This document shows, piece by piece, positions 44,548 to 53,627 of a DNA stretch of 64,000 nt. A program made the translations under genes and the position numbers. The notes below the pieces were generated by a model, which was not told the DNA's origin, did not search any database, and saw only the letters and a program-made list of their open reading frames with translations. This stretch comes from Roseovarius sp. W115 (GTDB lineage: Bacteria > Pseudomonadota > Alphaproteobacteria > Rhodobacterales > Rhodobacteraceae), in assembly GCF_032842945.2 (NCBI RefSeq), contig NZ_CP146606.1:3166501-3230500 (forward strand), read 5' to 3'. Position 1 is the stretch's first letter. The number at the start of each line of letters is the position of its first letter.

Positions 44548-45648
44548 TTATCCCATCATTCCCGCAGCTTCGCCCATCTGATCGTAATGCCGCTTGAGCC
44601 GCTGCAAAGCGATGCGCAGAACGATCTTTCCGGACCGCGCCGACCATCCCATGTCCTTTTCGGCACTTTCCAACCCTTCCAGAAAACAACAGCACCGCAA
44701 TACGACATCCCCAAGACCCGGTCCCAGATCACGCAGAGCGCCCGTCACCCGCGTGCGCGCCGCCGTCACGTTTTCGGCTTCCTTGCCCAAAGGCACAACA
44801 TTCGGTTCACCTGTCAAAAACGCATCCCAGTTCTGGCCTTTGGGGTCGCCAAGCTGTGCCATCTCAAAGTCCTCACGAAGCCGTTCTCCGGCGCGCACGA
44901 GGCTGTCCGACAGGAAGCGTTCACCATCCTTGTCACGGCGACGGGATAGCAAGATTAGCGGGGATTCACTGCTGATGAATTTCTGACGTTTCTTTGCATA
45001 CCGCCTGGTCACATCGACCTCGGAATGCAAGCTCTCTTCAGAAGCCTCTACAAGACCCAATGCGGCATTCTCCTGTTCGGCCAAGAGCTGAGCCAGCATG
45101 GATCGTCCGGCGGACGTCACCCGGTATCGCGATACACGCCCTGAGCTATCGCACCGGATCCATGCATTGAGGGCCATCGCCTCGGCAATATCACGGTCCA
45201 CCACGGCAGTTCTGTTGGCCCCCGACTGATATTCCCGGACGACAACTGCCTTGTCCATGTCCGCACCCACGGCAAGAACCGCGCCGGATTCGCACAATCG
45301 CCGCAAGACCCTCACCGCATGGCGTTTCAGCCGCTTTTCAGTGAGCGTAAGGTCAAAGGTGTCACATGGGTTTTGGTTTGGATCTGCTGAGTGCGAGACC
45401 TTAGCACCGTGAGCCGCCGCAACATGGGGGCCCAACCGCCGCAATGCATCATCAACAAGAATGTCGTCGCGGCGCGATTCAAACGCGCGCACCTGACGCG
45501 ACACCGTGGATGCATGGCACCCGGCTTGCCGCGCCAAAGACCGGATCGACGCCCCGCCCTCGGTATGTGCGACATAGTTCAAGGCAGCGCGTGGCACCCA
45601 GGTTAAGGTTCCGTTCCCGTGCGTATCCTGAACCTGACTATTTGGCAT
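44548..45648 (-). CDS. DUF6456 helix-turn-helix protein
   Basis: A 366-residue protein typical of Rhodobacterales. The N-terminal helix-turn-helix is YVAHTEGGASIRSLARQAGCHASTVSRQVRAFESR (about residues 25-60). The C-terminal DUF6456 part contains VDVTRRYAKKRQKFISSESPLILLSRRRDKDGERFLSDSLVRAGERLREDFEMAQL and ends with ARSGKIVLRIALQRLKRHY. It is presumably a DNA-binding regulator, but no target is known. It is divergent from the DUF6477 gene, with a TTAC-N7-TTAA element (45751-45765) resembling a CtrA site in the gap, so it may be cell-cycle linked. Confidence 0.85.
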   Translation of the reverse strand: MPNSQVQDTHGNGTLTWVPRAALNYVAHTEGGASIRSLARQAGCHASTVSRQVRAFESRRDDILVDDALRRLGPHVAAAHGAKVSHSADPNQNPCDTFDLTLTEKRLKRHAVRVLRRLCESGAVLAVGADMDKAVVVREYQSGANRTAVVDRDIAEAMALNAWIRCDSSGRVSRYRVTSAGRSMLAQLLAEQENAALGLVEASEESLHSEVDVTRRYAKKRQKFISSESPLILLSRRRDKDGERFLSDSLVRAGERLREDFEMAQLGDPKGQNWDAFLTGEPNVVPLGKEAENVTAARTRVTGALRDLGPGLGDVVLRCCCFLEGLESAEKDMGWSARSGKIVLRIALQRLKRHYDQMGEAAGMMG

Positions 45649-45750
45649 GAATTACCCTCCTGTTTGCGTTCCAAGCCTGTGCCCAACAGTTTGAAATCTA
45701 AACATCCACAGACTTATCCACATCCAACAAACTACCTAAGGTTGTTTTCG

Positions 45751-45765
45751 TTACCACTTGGTTAA
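45751..45765. promoter_or_regulatory. CtrA-like site in the DUF6456/DUF6477 divergent region
   Basis: The bases TTAC-CACTTGG-TTAA match the CtrA consensus TTAA-N7-TTAA in seven of eight conserved positions. It lies about 105 bases before the DUF6456 start and 140 before the DUF6477 start. Without a search over the whole genome this could be chance. Confidence 0.3.
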
Positions 45766-45902
45766 TTTGTGCATGCTTGAGCAACAGTTGTTTTAAAAAC
45801 GTAAACAATGTTGAAGTCGTCCGAGCGGTGGTTTGGAGGTTTCCGCAACACCCCTAAAGGTTGTGCAAAAGATCACACAGTTCGAATCCAAGGGAGACAA
45901 CC

Positions 45903-46193
45903 ATGTGTGATATCTTGAACAAGCTGGACGCCATAAAACGCCCGCGCCTGCTGATCAGCGCGGCACGGATCGGTTCTATGGAATATCGTCGTGACACACA
46001 TCTGACCCGGCATTTCAAAGACGGGTATCCAAGCCGTAGCAAAGACGCTCTGGAACAGCTCATAAAAATCGAGTCAGACCTCGATGCAAAGCGCAGCGAC
46101 GCCGTTGCGGGCTATTCAGTGGCGCATCATGTTGAGGTTCTTATTGCGATGATGGGCGAAGCGCGCATATTGCGCTCCGCCCACACGCATTGA
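45903..46193 (+). CDS. DUF6477 family small protein
   Basis: A 96-residue protein with LDAIKRPRLLISAARIGSMEYRRDTHLTRHF, matching the Rhodobacterales DUF6477 family; the function is unknown. It is basic in the first half, with a mid-protein helix (DALEQLIKIESDLDAKRSD). The ATG at 45903 has AGGGAG 6 bases upstream; an in-frame TTG at 45861 lacks such a site. It ends 3 bases before mttB-type gene's stop on the other strand. Confidence 0.8.
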   Translation: MCDILNKLDAIKRPRLLISAARIGSMEYRRDTHLTRHFKDGYPSRSKDALEQLIKIESDLDAKRSDAVAGYSVAHHVEVLIAMMGEARILRSAHTH

Positions 46194-46196
46194 AAA

Positions 46197-47741
46197 TCAG
46201 GCGAAGGCGTCGGGCATAGATGCTTTCTTTTCAGCCACGAAAGCGTCTATGGCCTCCTCAATGCCGGGATCAAGCGCAGGTTTCTGATAATTGACCAGCA
46301 TCTGTTTCATTTTGGCATGGGCTAGGGTCATCGTATCGCGTTCGCCCTCTTCAGCCCATGTCTCATACGGTTTGTAGTCCAGCACATTGGTGCGCCAGAA
46401 TGCCGATTTGAAATTGGCTTGGGTATGTGCGCATCCAAGGTAGTGCCCACCCGGCCCAACCTCACGAATGGCATCCATGGCCTGACCGTTTTCATCCACG
46501 CTGACACCCTTTGCCAGGTGGTGCAGGATGCCAAGCTGATCGGCGTCCATGACGAATTTTTCGAAGGACGACACCAGACCGCCTTCGAGCCAGCCACAGG
46601 AGTGCAGCATGAAGTTCACACCAGACATCAACCCCATGTTCAGGCTGTTGGCGGTCTCGTACGCGGCCTGCGCATCGGGCAGTTTTGAACCGGTGAACGA
46701 CCCGGCCGAACGATACGGCAAGCCCAAACGTCGGGCCAGCTGCCCCGCGCCATAGGTGATATGTGCGGCTTCAGGCGTGCCAAACGTGGGCGCACCGGAA
46801 TTCATGTCAATCGAAGTCACAAATGTGCCCATGATCACCGGTGCACCGGGACGGCACAGTTGGTTATAGGATATCCCGGCCAGAACTTCCGCCAGCACCT
46901 GAGTCAGAGTGCCAGCGACCGACACCGGCGCCATGGCTCCGCCCACGATGAAGGGGGAGACGATACAGGCCTGATTGTTTGCTGCATAAACTTCCATCGC
47001 GCCCATCATCACATCGTCGAAAGTCATCGGCGAATTGATGTTGATGAGCGAGGTCATCACGGTGTTGTCCTGCACGAAATCCTTGCCGAACAAGAGACCG
47101 CACATATCCACGCTATCCTGCGCGCGGCTGGGTTCGGTCACCGACCCCATGAATGGCTTGTCTGAGAGCACCATATGGGCACGCAGCATATCGAGATGGC
47201 GCTTGTTGACTGCAACATCAGTAGGTTCACAGACCGTACCACCGGAGTGATGAAGCCATTTGGACATGTAGCCGAGTTTTACGAATTTCTCGAAATCCTC
47301 CATCGTCGCATAGCGACGACCGCCATCCATATCGTGGACAAACGGCGGGCCATAGACCGGTGCGCAGACCAAGGTGTTGCCACCGATAACAACGTTGCGT
47401 TCAGGATTGCGCGCATGCTGAGTAAACTGGCGTGGTGCCGTTTTTATCAATTCACGGGCGAGCCCACGCGGTATCCGGACGCGCTCTTTGTCGACATCGG
47501 CTCCAGCGTCCTTCCAGCGTTGGATCGCAGCGGGATTGTCCAAAAAGTTCACACCGATTTCTTCCAACACGGTTTCGGCGTTGTGCTCGATAATCTCCAA
47601 CGCTTCTGCTGTTAGAATCTCGAAATTCGGAATGTTGCGTTCGATGTATTTTGCGGTCTCTATGGAAACGGCGGTGCGTTCTGCCCGGCGTGCGGCGCCC
47701 CCGCCTCCGCGTCCTCGTCTGCGTGCTGTTGCTTCGGCCAT
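46197..47741 (-). CDS. MttB-family methyltransferase, non-pyrrolysine type
   Basis: A 514-residue member of the trimethylamine methyltransferase (MttB) superfamily. Visible blocks include FEILTAEALEIIEHNAETVLEEIGVNF, PVYGPPFVHDMDGGRRYATMEDF, SLININSPMTFDDVMMGAMEVYAANNQACIVSPF and GVNFMLHSCGWLEGGLVSSFEKFVMDAD. The reading frame has no in-frame amber codon, so it is not a pyrrolysine enzyme. Non-pyrrolysine members demethylate quaternary amines such as glycine betaine and pass the methyl group to a corrinoid protein. The N-terminus is unusually Arg/Gly-rich (ARRRGRGGGGAARRAE). No corrinoid protein gene is adjacent. It is divergent from guaA. Confidence 0.92.
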   Translation of the reverse strand: MAEATARRRGRGGGGAARRAERTAVSIETAKYIERNIPNFEILTAEALEIIEHNAETVLEEIGVNFLDNPAAIQRWKDAGADVDKERVRIPRGLARELIKTAPRQFTQHARNPERNVVIGGNTLVCAPVYGPPFVHDMDGGRRYATMEDFEKFVKLGYMSKWLHHSGGTVCEPTDVAVNKRHLDMLRAHMVLSDKPFMGSVTEPSRAQDSVDMCGLLFGKDFVQDNTVMTSLININSPMTFDDVMMGAMEVYAANNQACIVSPFIVGGAMAPVSVAGTLTQVLAEVLAGISYNQLCRPGAPVIMGTFVTSIDMNSGAPTFGTPEAAHITYGAGQLARRLGLPYRSAGSFTGSKLPDAQAAYETANSLNMGLMSGVNFMLHSCGWLEGGLVSSFEKFVMDADQLGILHHLAKGVSVDENGQAMDAIREVGPGGHYLGCAHTQANFKSAFWRTNVLDYKPYETWAEEGERDTMTLAHAKMKQMLVNYQKPALDPGIEEAIDAFVAEKKASMPDAFA

Positions 47742-47957
47742 GCGTGTTTAACCCCTGCAATGAACATTCGCGCCCCTCTCGGGTGCGGTCTTTGTTTGAT
47801 TTAACGCAGCCCCGGAAGGCATCAGGGGAAAATAGCGGCCTTTAGGGCGGGAAAGCGACATTTCCTGTGCTCTCATACATCCGGCGGCTGCATACTGGGA
47901 TAACATCAACGCACCCAAGGCTTGCGACTCTCCGGCCTGCGGCCTATTGGGCTTAGC

Positions 47958-49539
47958 ATGAGCACAGATATCCATGACCGCCTCCTGATCATCGACTTTG
48001 GCAGCCAGGTCACGCAACTAATTGCGCGCCGCCTGCGAGAGCTGAGCGTCTATTGCGAAATCCATCCCTATCAAAATGTCACGGATGCCTTCCTGAAGGA
48101 CTTTGCACCAAAGGCTGTGATTTTTCTGGCGGGCCCGACAGTGTTGTCCGCGAAGGAAGCCCCCGCCCCCCGCCTCAGTCTTTAATATGAACGTACCCAT
48201 TCTGGGCATTTGTTATGGCCAACAGGTCATGATGCAGGAATTGGGCGGCCAGGTGGACGGCGGCAAAATTTCCGGCGGTGGCGGCACCGCAGAGTTTGGT
48301 CGCGCCTATGTGACCCCCACGGCGGAAAAGCTACCATTGCTCGATGGCTGGTTTGGCGGCGATGATGACCGCGAACAGGTGTGGATGAGCCATGGCGACC
48401 ATGTGAGCCGCCTGGCTCCGGGTTTTGAGGTCTACGGCACCTCACCCAATGCGCCTTATGCAATCACGGCAGACACCGCGCGAAATTTTTATGCCGTGCA
48501 GTTTCATCCCGAAGTCCACCACACGCCCAATGGCGCGAAGCTTTATGAAAACTTTGTACGCATGGCGGGCTTCACCGGTGACTGGACCATGGGGGCATAC
48601 CGCGAAGAGGCCATTCGCAAAATCCGTGAACAGGTTGGTGATAAACGCGTCATTTGCGGGCTTTCTGGTGGTGTCGACAGCTCTGTTGCCGCTGTGCTGA
48701 TCCATGAGGCCATCGGGGACCAGCTGACTTGTGTCTTTGTTGACCATGGGCTGTTGCGCCAGAACGAAGCAGACGAAGTCGTCTCAATGTTCCGCGACAA
48801 TTACAATATCCCACTCATTCATGCCGACGAATCTGAGCTGTTCCTTGGAGAGTTGGAAGGACAAAGCGACCCTGAGACCAAGCGCAAGATCATCGGCAAG
48901 CTTTTCATCGACGTATTCCAGAAGCATGCCAACGACATCGAAGGCGCAGAATTCCTGGCCCAAGGCACGCTCTATCCTGATGTCATTGAAAGTGTGTCGT
49001 TCAGCGGTGGGCCCTCGGTTACGATCAAGTCGCACCACAATGTCGGGGGCCTACCTGAAAAGATGGGGCTGAAACTGGTTGAACCGTTGCGTGAGCTTTT
49101 CAAAGATGAGGTGCGTGCCCTGGGCCGTGAACTGGGCCTGCCAGACAGCTTCATAGGTCGTCACCCCTTCCCCGGCCCGGGCCTTGCCATCCGCTGTCCC
49201 GGAGAGATCACCTGCGAGAAGCTCGATATCCTGCGCAAGGCCGATGCCGTTTACATTGATCAGATCCGTAAACACGGGCTTTACGACCAGATCTGGCAGG
49301 CCTTTGTGGCCATCCTGCCGGTGCGCACCGTTGGGGTCATGGGTGACGGGCGCACTTACGATTTTGCCTGCGCGCTGCGCGCGGTGACCTCGGTGGATGG
49401 CATGACGGCGGATTATTATCCATTCAGCCACGACTTCCTCGGCGAAACCGCGACGCGTATCATCAACGAAGTGCCCGGGATCAACCGGGTGACGTATGAC
49501 GTGACGTCCAAACCGCCGGGGACGATCGAATGGGAGTAA
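47958..49539 (+). CDS. guaA: GMP synthase (glutamine-hydrolysing), two frame breaks as sequenced
   Basis: GuaA converts XMP to GMP using glutamine and ATP. The first frame (ATG 47958) gives the start of the amidotransferase domain, [24 protein letters not shown]. The second, from about 48187, continues with [19 protein letters not shown] (nucleophile Cys), [10 protein letters not shown] and the ATP-pyrophosphatase loop [19 protein letters not shown] to the C-terminus [13 protein letters not shown]. Two single missing bases explain the break. One is in T5 at 48121-48125, giving [20 protein letters not shown]; the other is near 48176-48179, giving QVFNMNVP. The corrected protein is about 527 residues, as expected. 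The gene is probably essential, so sequence error is more likely than loss. Confidence 0.9.
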
Positions 49540-49555
49540 TCTCATTGCGCCGCTC

Positions 49556-50452
49556 ATGAGTGCTGACGCAGATAAAGAGCATCGCACCAACATTTTGCGC
49601 GCGGCCTTCTGGATGCTGGGGGCCGTGGGGTCGTTCTCGCTTATGGCGGTGGCGGGTCGCGAGGTGAGCTTTGAGCTTGATACCTTTGAGATCATGACAT
49701 ATCGCAGCCTGGCTGGCATCGTGATTGTTCTGACCATTGTCATTCTCACGGGGCGCCAAAAAGAGCTTAGAACCCAACGGCTTGGGCTTCATATCTCGCG
49801 CAATATCTTTCACTTTGCGGGTCAAAACCTATGGTTTTTTGCGCTCACCCTAATTCCTTTGGCACAGCTTTTTGCACTGGAATTTACCACGCCGCTTTGG
49901 GTGCTCATTCTGTCGCCGATCTTTTTGGGCGAAAGACTCACCAACATGCGGGTGCTTTCCGCTCTGATCGGGTTCATTGGCATTCTGATTGTCGCCCGAC
50001 CCAGTCCTGAAACGCTGAACATTGGCACCATGACGGCCGCCGCCGCCGCCATCGGTTTTGCCGGTGCGATGATTTTTACCAAGAAACTGACGCGCACCGA
50101 AACGCTGGCCTGCATTATGTTTTGGCTCACCCTCACTCAAAGCATCTTTGGCCTGATCTGCGCGGGAATCGACGGTGATATGGCGTTGCCCTCAACCACA
50201 AGCGCACCGTGGCTGATCGTTATCGCGATCTGTGGGTTGCTGGCACATTTCTGTATAACGTCCGCGCTCTCTATTGCACCCGCAACGCTGGTTTCACCGA
50301 TTGACTTCACTCGCTTACCTGTGATCGCGCTTGTGGGGTATGTGCTGTACAACGAACCTATCGACGGTTTTGTGATCTTGGGCGCGCTGATCATCTTCGG
50401 TGCAAATTACCTAAATCTGTGGTCTGAAACCCGCAAAAAACCCAAGATATAG
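49556..50452 (+). CDS. EamA/DMT-family transporter
   Basis: A 298-residue membrane protein with about ten hydrophobic segments and two EamA repeats. RAAFWMLGAVGSFSLMAVAGREV starts the first and FAGAMIFTKKLTRTETLACIMFWLTL the second. The loops LALEFTTPLWVLILSPIFLGERLT and SPIDFTRLPVIALVGYVLYNEPID are typical of drug/metabolite exporters. It begins 16 bases after guaA and may be co-transcribed. Substrate is unknown; relatives export amino acids or purine-like compounds. Confidence 0.9.
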   Translation: MSADADKEHRTNILRAAFWMLGAVGSFSLMAVAGREVSFELDTFEIMTYRSLAGIVIVLTIVILTGRQKELRTQRLGLHISRNIFHFAGQNLWFFALTLIPLAQLFALEFTTPLWVLILSPIFLGERLTNMRVLSALIGFIGILIVARPSPETLNIGTMTAAAAAIGFAGAMIFTKKLTRTETLACIMFWLTLTQSIFGLICAGIDGDMALPSTTSAPWLIVIAICGLLAHFCITSALSIAPATLVSPIDFTRLPVIALVGYVLYNEPIDGFVILGALIIFGANYLNLWSETRKKPKI

Positions 50453-50584
50453 CGCCCAACTCGCGTTTTATGTGCTTTTTCCACCACCATCTTGTTCCGT
50501 TACGTCACTGACGTTGCGTCAATCGTTGACCGAAATGTGACAAAAAGTAATCTGCGCTGCATATCTCTGGAGGAGAGGGACAAC

Positions 50585-51655
50585 ATGAAAAAGATTGCAG
50601 CGGCCGCTACCACTCTCGGCCTCGCAGCAAGTGGTGCAATGGCAGGTCAGATCGAGCGCGAGGGCGACACGTCTGATATCCTGTTCGAAGATGGCAAAAA
50701 TTATTTGGAAGCTACGGTTTCCAACGTCACCCCGAGTATCAGCGGTACAGTTGGCGGTGGTGCGATTGGGTCGGGGAACATCCAGGAAAGGTTCACTCAG
50801 TTTTCGTTGGGTTTCAAACATGAGCTGAATGATAAATGGACGTTGGCCTTTGTCGGTAATTCGCCGGTTGGTGCTGATGTGCGGTACACGCCTGGCACGC
50901 CACATCCATTCAGTGGCGGATCCGCAGAGGTCGAGTCGAACGCTCTGACTGGCTACTTGAAGTACCAGGCGACTGACCGTGTTAGCGTGTACGGTGGTGT
51001 GCGTGTTCAAGCCCTGAGCGGAAGTGTGGCTTTGCCTCCTCTCTTTGCTGGTTACACGCTTTCGGTCGATGACGACTATCAAGTGGGATACGTCCTGGGT
51101 GCTGCCTACGAAATTCCCGACATCGCTCTACGTGTTGCGGCGACGTATGAATCTGCAATCGATCACAGTTTTCGTGATAATGTAGGCACTCCATTTGAGG
51201 TGACTATTCCGCAGGCGTTCACTGTTGATTTCCAAACAGGCGTCGCAGCAAACACATTGGTGTTTGGTTCTGCGCGTTGGCGGGAATGGACGGAATTTGA
51301 AATCGCCCCTGTGGACTTCGGTACAACAGTGGGCCTGCCAGGCGCCGCCATCGCATTCGGTACATCTGATATTTGGACATTTGAGTTGGGTGTGGGTCGT
51401 AAATTCAATGAGAATTGGTCTGGCGCCTTCTCGATTGGCTACGAAGAAGACCAAGGTGACGTTGTTGGTAACTTGCAGGGTTTTGACGGCTTTATCAGCT
51501 ACGGTGTAGCTGTGAAGTATGAGACTGAGGCCTACGAGTTCACAACAGGTATCCGCTACGTTGACTTCGGCGACACGTTTACCACCACCATTGGCGGTGA
51601 CTTCCAAGACAACGATGCCATTGCGGTGGGCATGCAGCTTGGCATTAAATTCTGA
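50585..51655 (+). CDS. FadL/OmpP1-type outer-membrane transport protein
   Basis: A 356-residue outer-membrane protein with a signal peptide (MKKIAAAATTLGLAASGAMAG) and a chain of amphipathic beta-strands ending in IAVGMQLGIKF, whose terminal Phe is the usual outer-membrane sorting signal. The N-terminal region (about 20-60) resembles the FadL plug, and strand patterns such as SLGFKHELNDKWTLAFVGNSP and RVSVYGGVRVQAL are typical of the OmpP1/FadL family. It likely passes hydrophobic compounds such as fatty acids. GGAGGAGAGGGA upstream supports the ATG at 50585. A good terminator follows. Confidence 0.88.
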   Translation: MKKIAAAATTLGLAASGAMAGQIEREGDTSDILFEDGKNYLEATVSNVTPSISGTVGGGAIGSGNIQERFTQFSLGFKHELNDKWTLAFVGNSPVGADVRYTPGTPHPFSGGSAEVESNALTGYLKYQATDRVSVYGGVRVQALSGSVALPPLFAGYTLSVDDDYQVGYVLGAAYEIPDIALRVAATYESAIDHSFRDNVGTPFEVTIPQAFTVDFQTGVAANTLVFGSARWREWTEFEIAPVDFGTTVGLPGAAIAFGTSDIWTFELGVGRKFNENWSGAFSIGYEEDQGDVVGNLQGFDGFISYGVAVKYETEAYEFTTGIRYVDFGDTFTTTIGGDFQDNDAIAVGMQLGIKF

Positions 51656-51677
51656 TTGAAAAGAACAGCCGAATTCA

Positions 51678-51705
51678 AAACCCCGCCTCACCGGCGGGGT
51701 TTTTT
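51678..51705 (+). terminator. Intrinsic terminator after the FadL-like gene
   Basis: AAACCCCGCC (51678-51687), loop TCACC, GGCGGGGTTT (51693-51702) and a T-run. Classic strong terminator. Confidence 0.92.
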
Positions 51706-51776
51706 GTTTGTCCCAAAGGCTTTGCATTTGACCCACGCGATTGCGCTGGCTACCACATCCGCCAAGGAGACGCGTG

Positions 51777-52637
51777 ATGATCTACAACTCAGTACAAGAT
51801 TGGCACAACGCCCCGCAGAAGCGGGTGTTGTTCTATGGCATGTCGGGATTGGGCAAAACGCATCTGTCGAACATGCTGCGGGCCAGCGGCGACTGGTTTC
51901 ATTACTCCATCGATTACCGCATCGGCACCCGCTACATGGGCGAGTGGATTGCCGACAATGCCAAAACCCACGCCATGCAGGTGCCGTTTCTGCGTGACCT
52001 GCTGATGACCGACTCAATCTACATCGGTTCCAATATCACTTTTGATAATCTCTCTCCGGTCTCGACTTATCTGGGCAAACCGGGGGATCCGGCCAAGGGC
52101 GGGTTGCCGATTGATGAATACCGCGTGCGCCAGGATCAGTTCCGCCGCGCCGAAATTAATGCGCTGGAGGACACAAGTTACTTCATCGAACGCGCCGGGC
52201 GGCTTTATGGATACCCTAACTTTGTCTGCGATACCGGCGGGTCCATCTGTGAGTGGGTGGATGGGGACAACCCGGATGATCCTTTGTTAACAGAGCTTTC
52301 AAAGCACTGTCTGCTTGTGCGTATCCAGGGTGATGATCGCCACACGCAAGAACTCATCCGTCGCTTTGACCGTGCTCCCAAGCCAATGTGTTACCAGCCT
52401 GAATTTCTTGAGGCTTGCTGGAGAGAATATTTGAACGAAAACAACGTCTCAGAAGACGCTGTTGATCCCGATAGTTTCATCCGCTGGACATACGCGCGCG
52501 CCTTGGCGCACCGTGCGCCAAGGTATGAGGTCATGGCAAAATGGGGTGTGACCGTCACAGCCGACGAAGTTGCGGCTGTTACAGACGTTAACGCTTTCGA
52601 GAGCCTGATCGCGCAAGCCCTTGAGCGCGCTGGCTGA
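51777..52637 (+). CDS. P-loop ATPase of unknown function
   Basis: A 286-residue protein with a Walker A-like loop, [16 protein letters not shown], near residues 19-34 and an acidic loop around [23 protein letters not shown]. The body carries a charged central segment ([14 protein letters not shown]) and [19 protein letters not shown]. It appears conserved in roseobacters, but no function is known; it might be a kinase or small-nucleotide-related enzyme. AAGGAG upstream supports ATG 51777. It lies 38 bases before the homoserine acyltransferase gene, in the same direction. Confidence 0.75.
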   Translation: MIYNSVQDWHNAPQKRVLFYGMSGLGKTHLSNMLRASGDWFHYSIDYRIGTRYMGEWIADNAKTHAMQVPFLRDLLMTDSIYIGSNITFDNLSPVSTYLGKPGDPAKGGLPIDEYRVRQDQFRRAEINALEDTSYFIERAGRLYGYPNFVCDTGGSICEWVDGDNPDDPLLTELSKHCLLVRIQGDDRHTQELIRRFDRAPKPMCYQPEFLEACWREYLNENNVSEDAVDPDSFIRWTYARALAHRAPRYEVMAKWGVTVTADEVAAVTDVNAFESLIAQALERAG

Positions 52638-52675
52638 TCGTCTATGTAAGCCAGACCGCGATAAAGGTCGATCCA

Positions 52676-53608
52676 ATGCCGATTAAGCTTCCTGCCACTC
52701 TGCCCGCCTTCGACGTTCTCAGCAATGAGGGCGTGATGGTTATGGACGAAGATCAGGCGTCGCGGCAGGATATTCGCCCTTTGCGCATCGGGCTTTTGAA
52801 CCTAATGCCCAAGAAAATCCAGACCGAGAACCAGTTTGCCCGGCTCATCGGCGCCACGCCTTTGCAAATTGACCTCTCGCTCATCCGCATGTCCGAGCAC
52901 CGCACCAAAAACACAGCGGCGGAACATATGCAGAGCTTTTACCGCCCCTTCACCGAAGTGGAAGCCACGGGCGAAAAATTTGACGGGCTGATCATCACCG
53001 GCGCGCCGATTGAACATCTGGAGTTTGACGAGGTGACCTATTGGGATGAATTGCGTCGTCTGTTCGACTGGGCGCAAACCCATGTGCATTCCACCTTTGG
53101 TGTCTGCTGGGGCGGCATGGCGATGATCAACCATGTGCATGGTGTGAAAAAACATATGCTTGATGCCAAGGCTTTTGGCTGTTTCCGGCATCGCAATATG
53201 GCGCCGGCCTCACCCTATCTGCGCGGATTTTCGGACGACTGCGTCATCCCGGTCAGCCGCTGGACCGAAATGCGCCGGGATGAGATCATGGCCGTCGACG
53301 GGTTGAACATCCTGCTCGACAGTGATGAAGTCGGCCCCTGTCTGGTTGAAGACACCACCAATCAGTCGCTCTATATCTTTAACCATCTGGAATATGACAG
53401 CGGCACCCTGAAACAGGAATATGATCGCGACGTTGACAACGGCACGCCGATCAATGTGCCCTGCAATTACTACCCCGAGGATGACCCGGCCCGTGAGCCG
53501 CAGAACCGCTGGCGCAGCCACGCGCATCTGCTCTACGGCAATTGGATCAACGAGATTTACCAGTCCACGCCATTTGACAGCGCTCAGATTGGCCTAGCTT
53601 CTAAGTAA
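52676..53608 (+). CDS. metAA: Homoserine O-acyltransferase (MetA-fold; acetyl-CoA type predicted)
   Basis: A 310-residue MetA-family enzyme that activates homoserine in methionine synthesis. The nucleophile Cys is in [17 protein letters not shown], and [19 protein letters not shown] is also typical. The specificity position in GAPIEHLEF holds Glu (residue 113 here), which in studied homologues (E. coli numbering 111) favours acetyl-CoA; a Gly there favours succinyl-CoA. The product is therefore predicted to be O-acetylhomoserine despite the MetA name. No SAM riboswitch is visible in the short 38-base leader. Confidence 0.93.
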   Translation: MPIKLPATLPAFDVLSNEGVMVMDEDQASRQDIRPLRIGLLNLMPKKIQTENQFARLIGATPLQIDLSLIRMSEHRTKNTAAEHMQSFYRPFTEVEATGEKFDGLIITGAPIEHLEFDEVTYWDELRRLFDWAQTHVHSTFGVCWGGMAMINHVHGVKKHMLDAKAFGCFRHRNMAPASPYLRGFSDDCVIPVSRWTEMRRDEIMAVDGLNILLDSDEVGPCLVEDTTNQSLYIFNHLEYDSGTLKQEYDRDVDNGTPINVPCNYYPEDDPAREPQNRWRSHAHLLYGNWINEIYQSTPFDSAQIGLASK

Positions 53609-53627
53609 GCATGTAAGAGGCAGAGCA

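Noticed and set aside
45870..45900. GTTCGAATCC, a tRNA T-arm-like motif
   Set aside because: No anticodon arm, acceptor stem or CCA-side pairing can be found around it; it is part of the leader of the DUF6477 gene.
46197..47741. Possible pyrrolysine MttB
   Set aside because: The reading frame has no in-frame amber codon and no pyl genes are nearby.
52638..52675. Possible SAM-II riboswitch before metAA
   Set aside because: The gap is only 38 bases and lacks the conserved GCTA and long pseudoknot parts of SAM-II.
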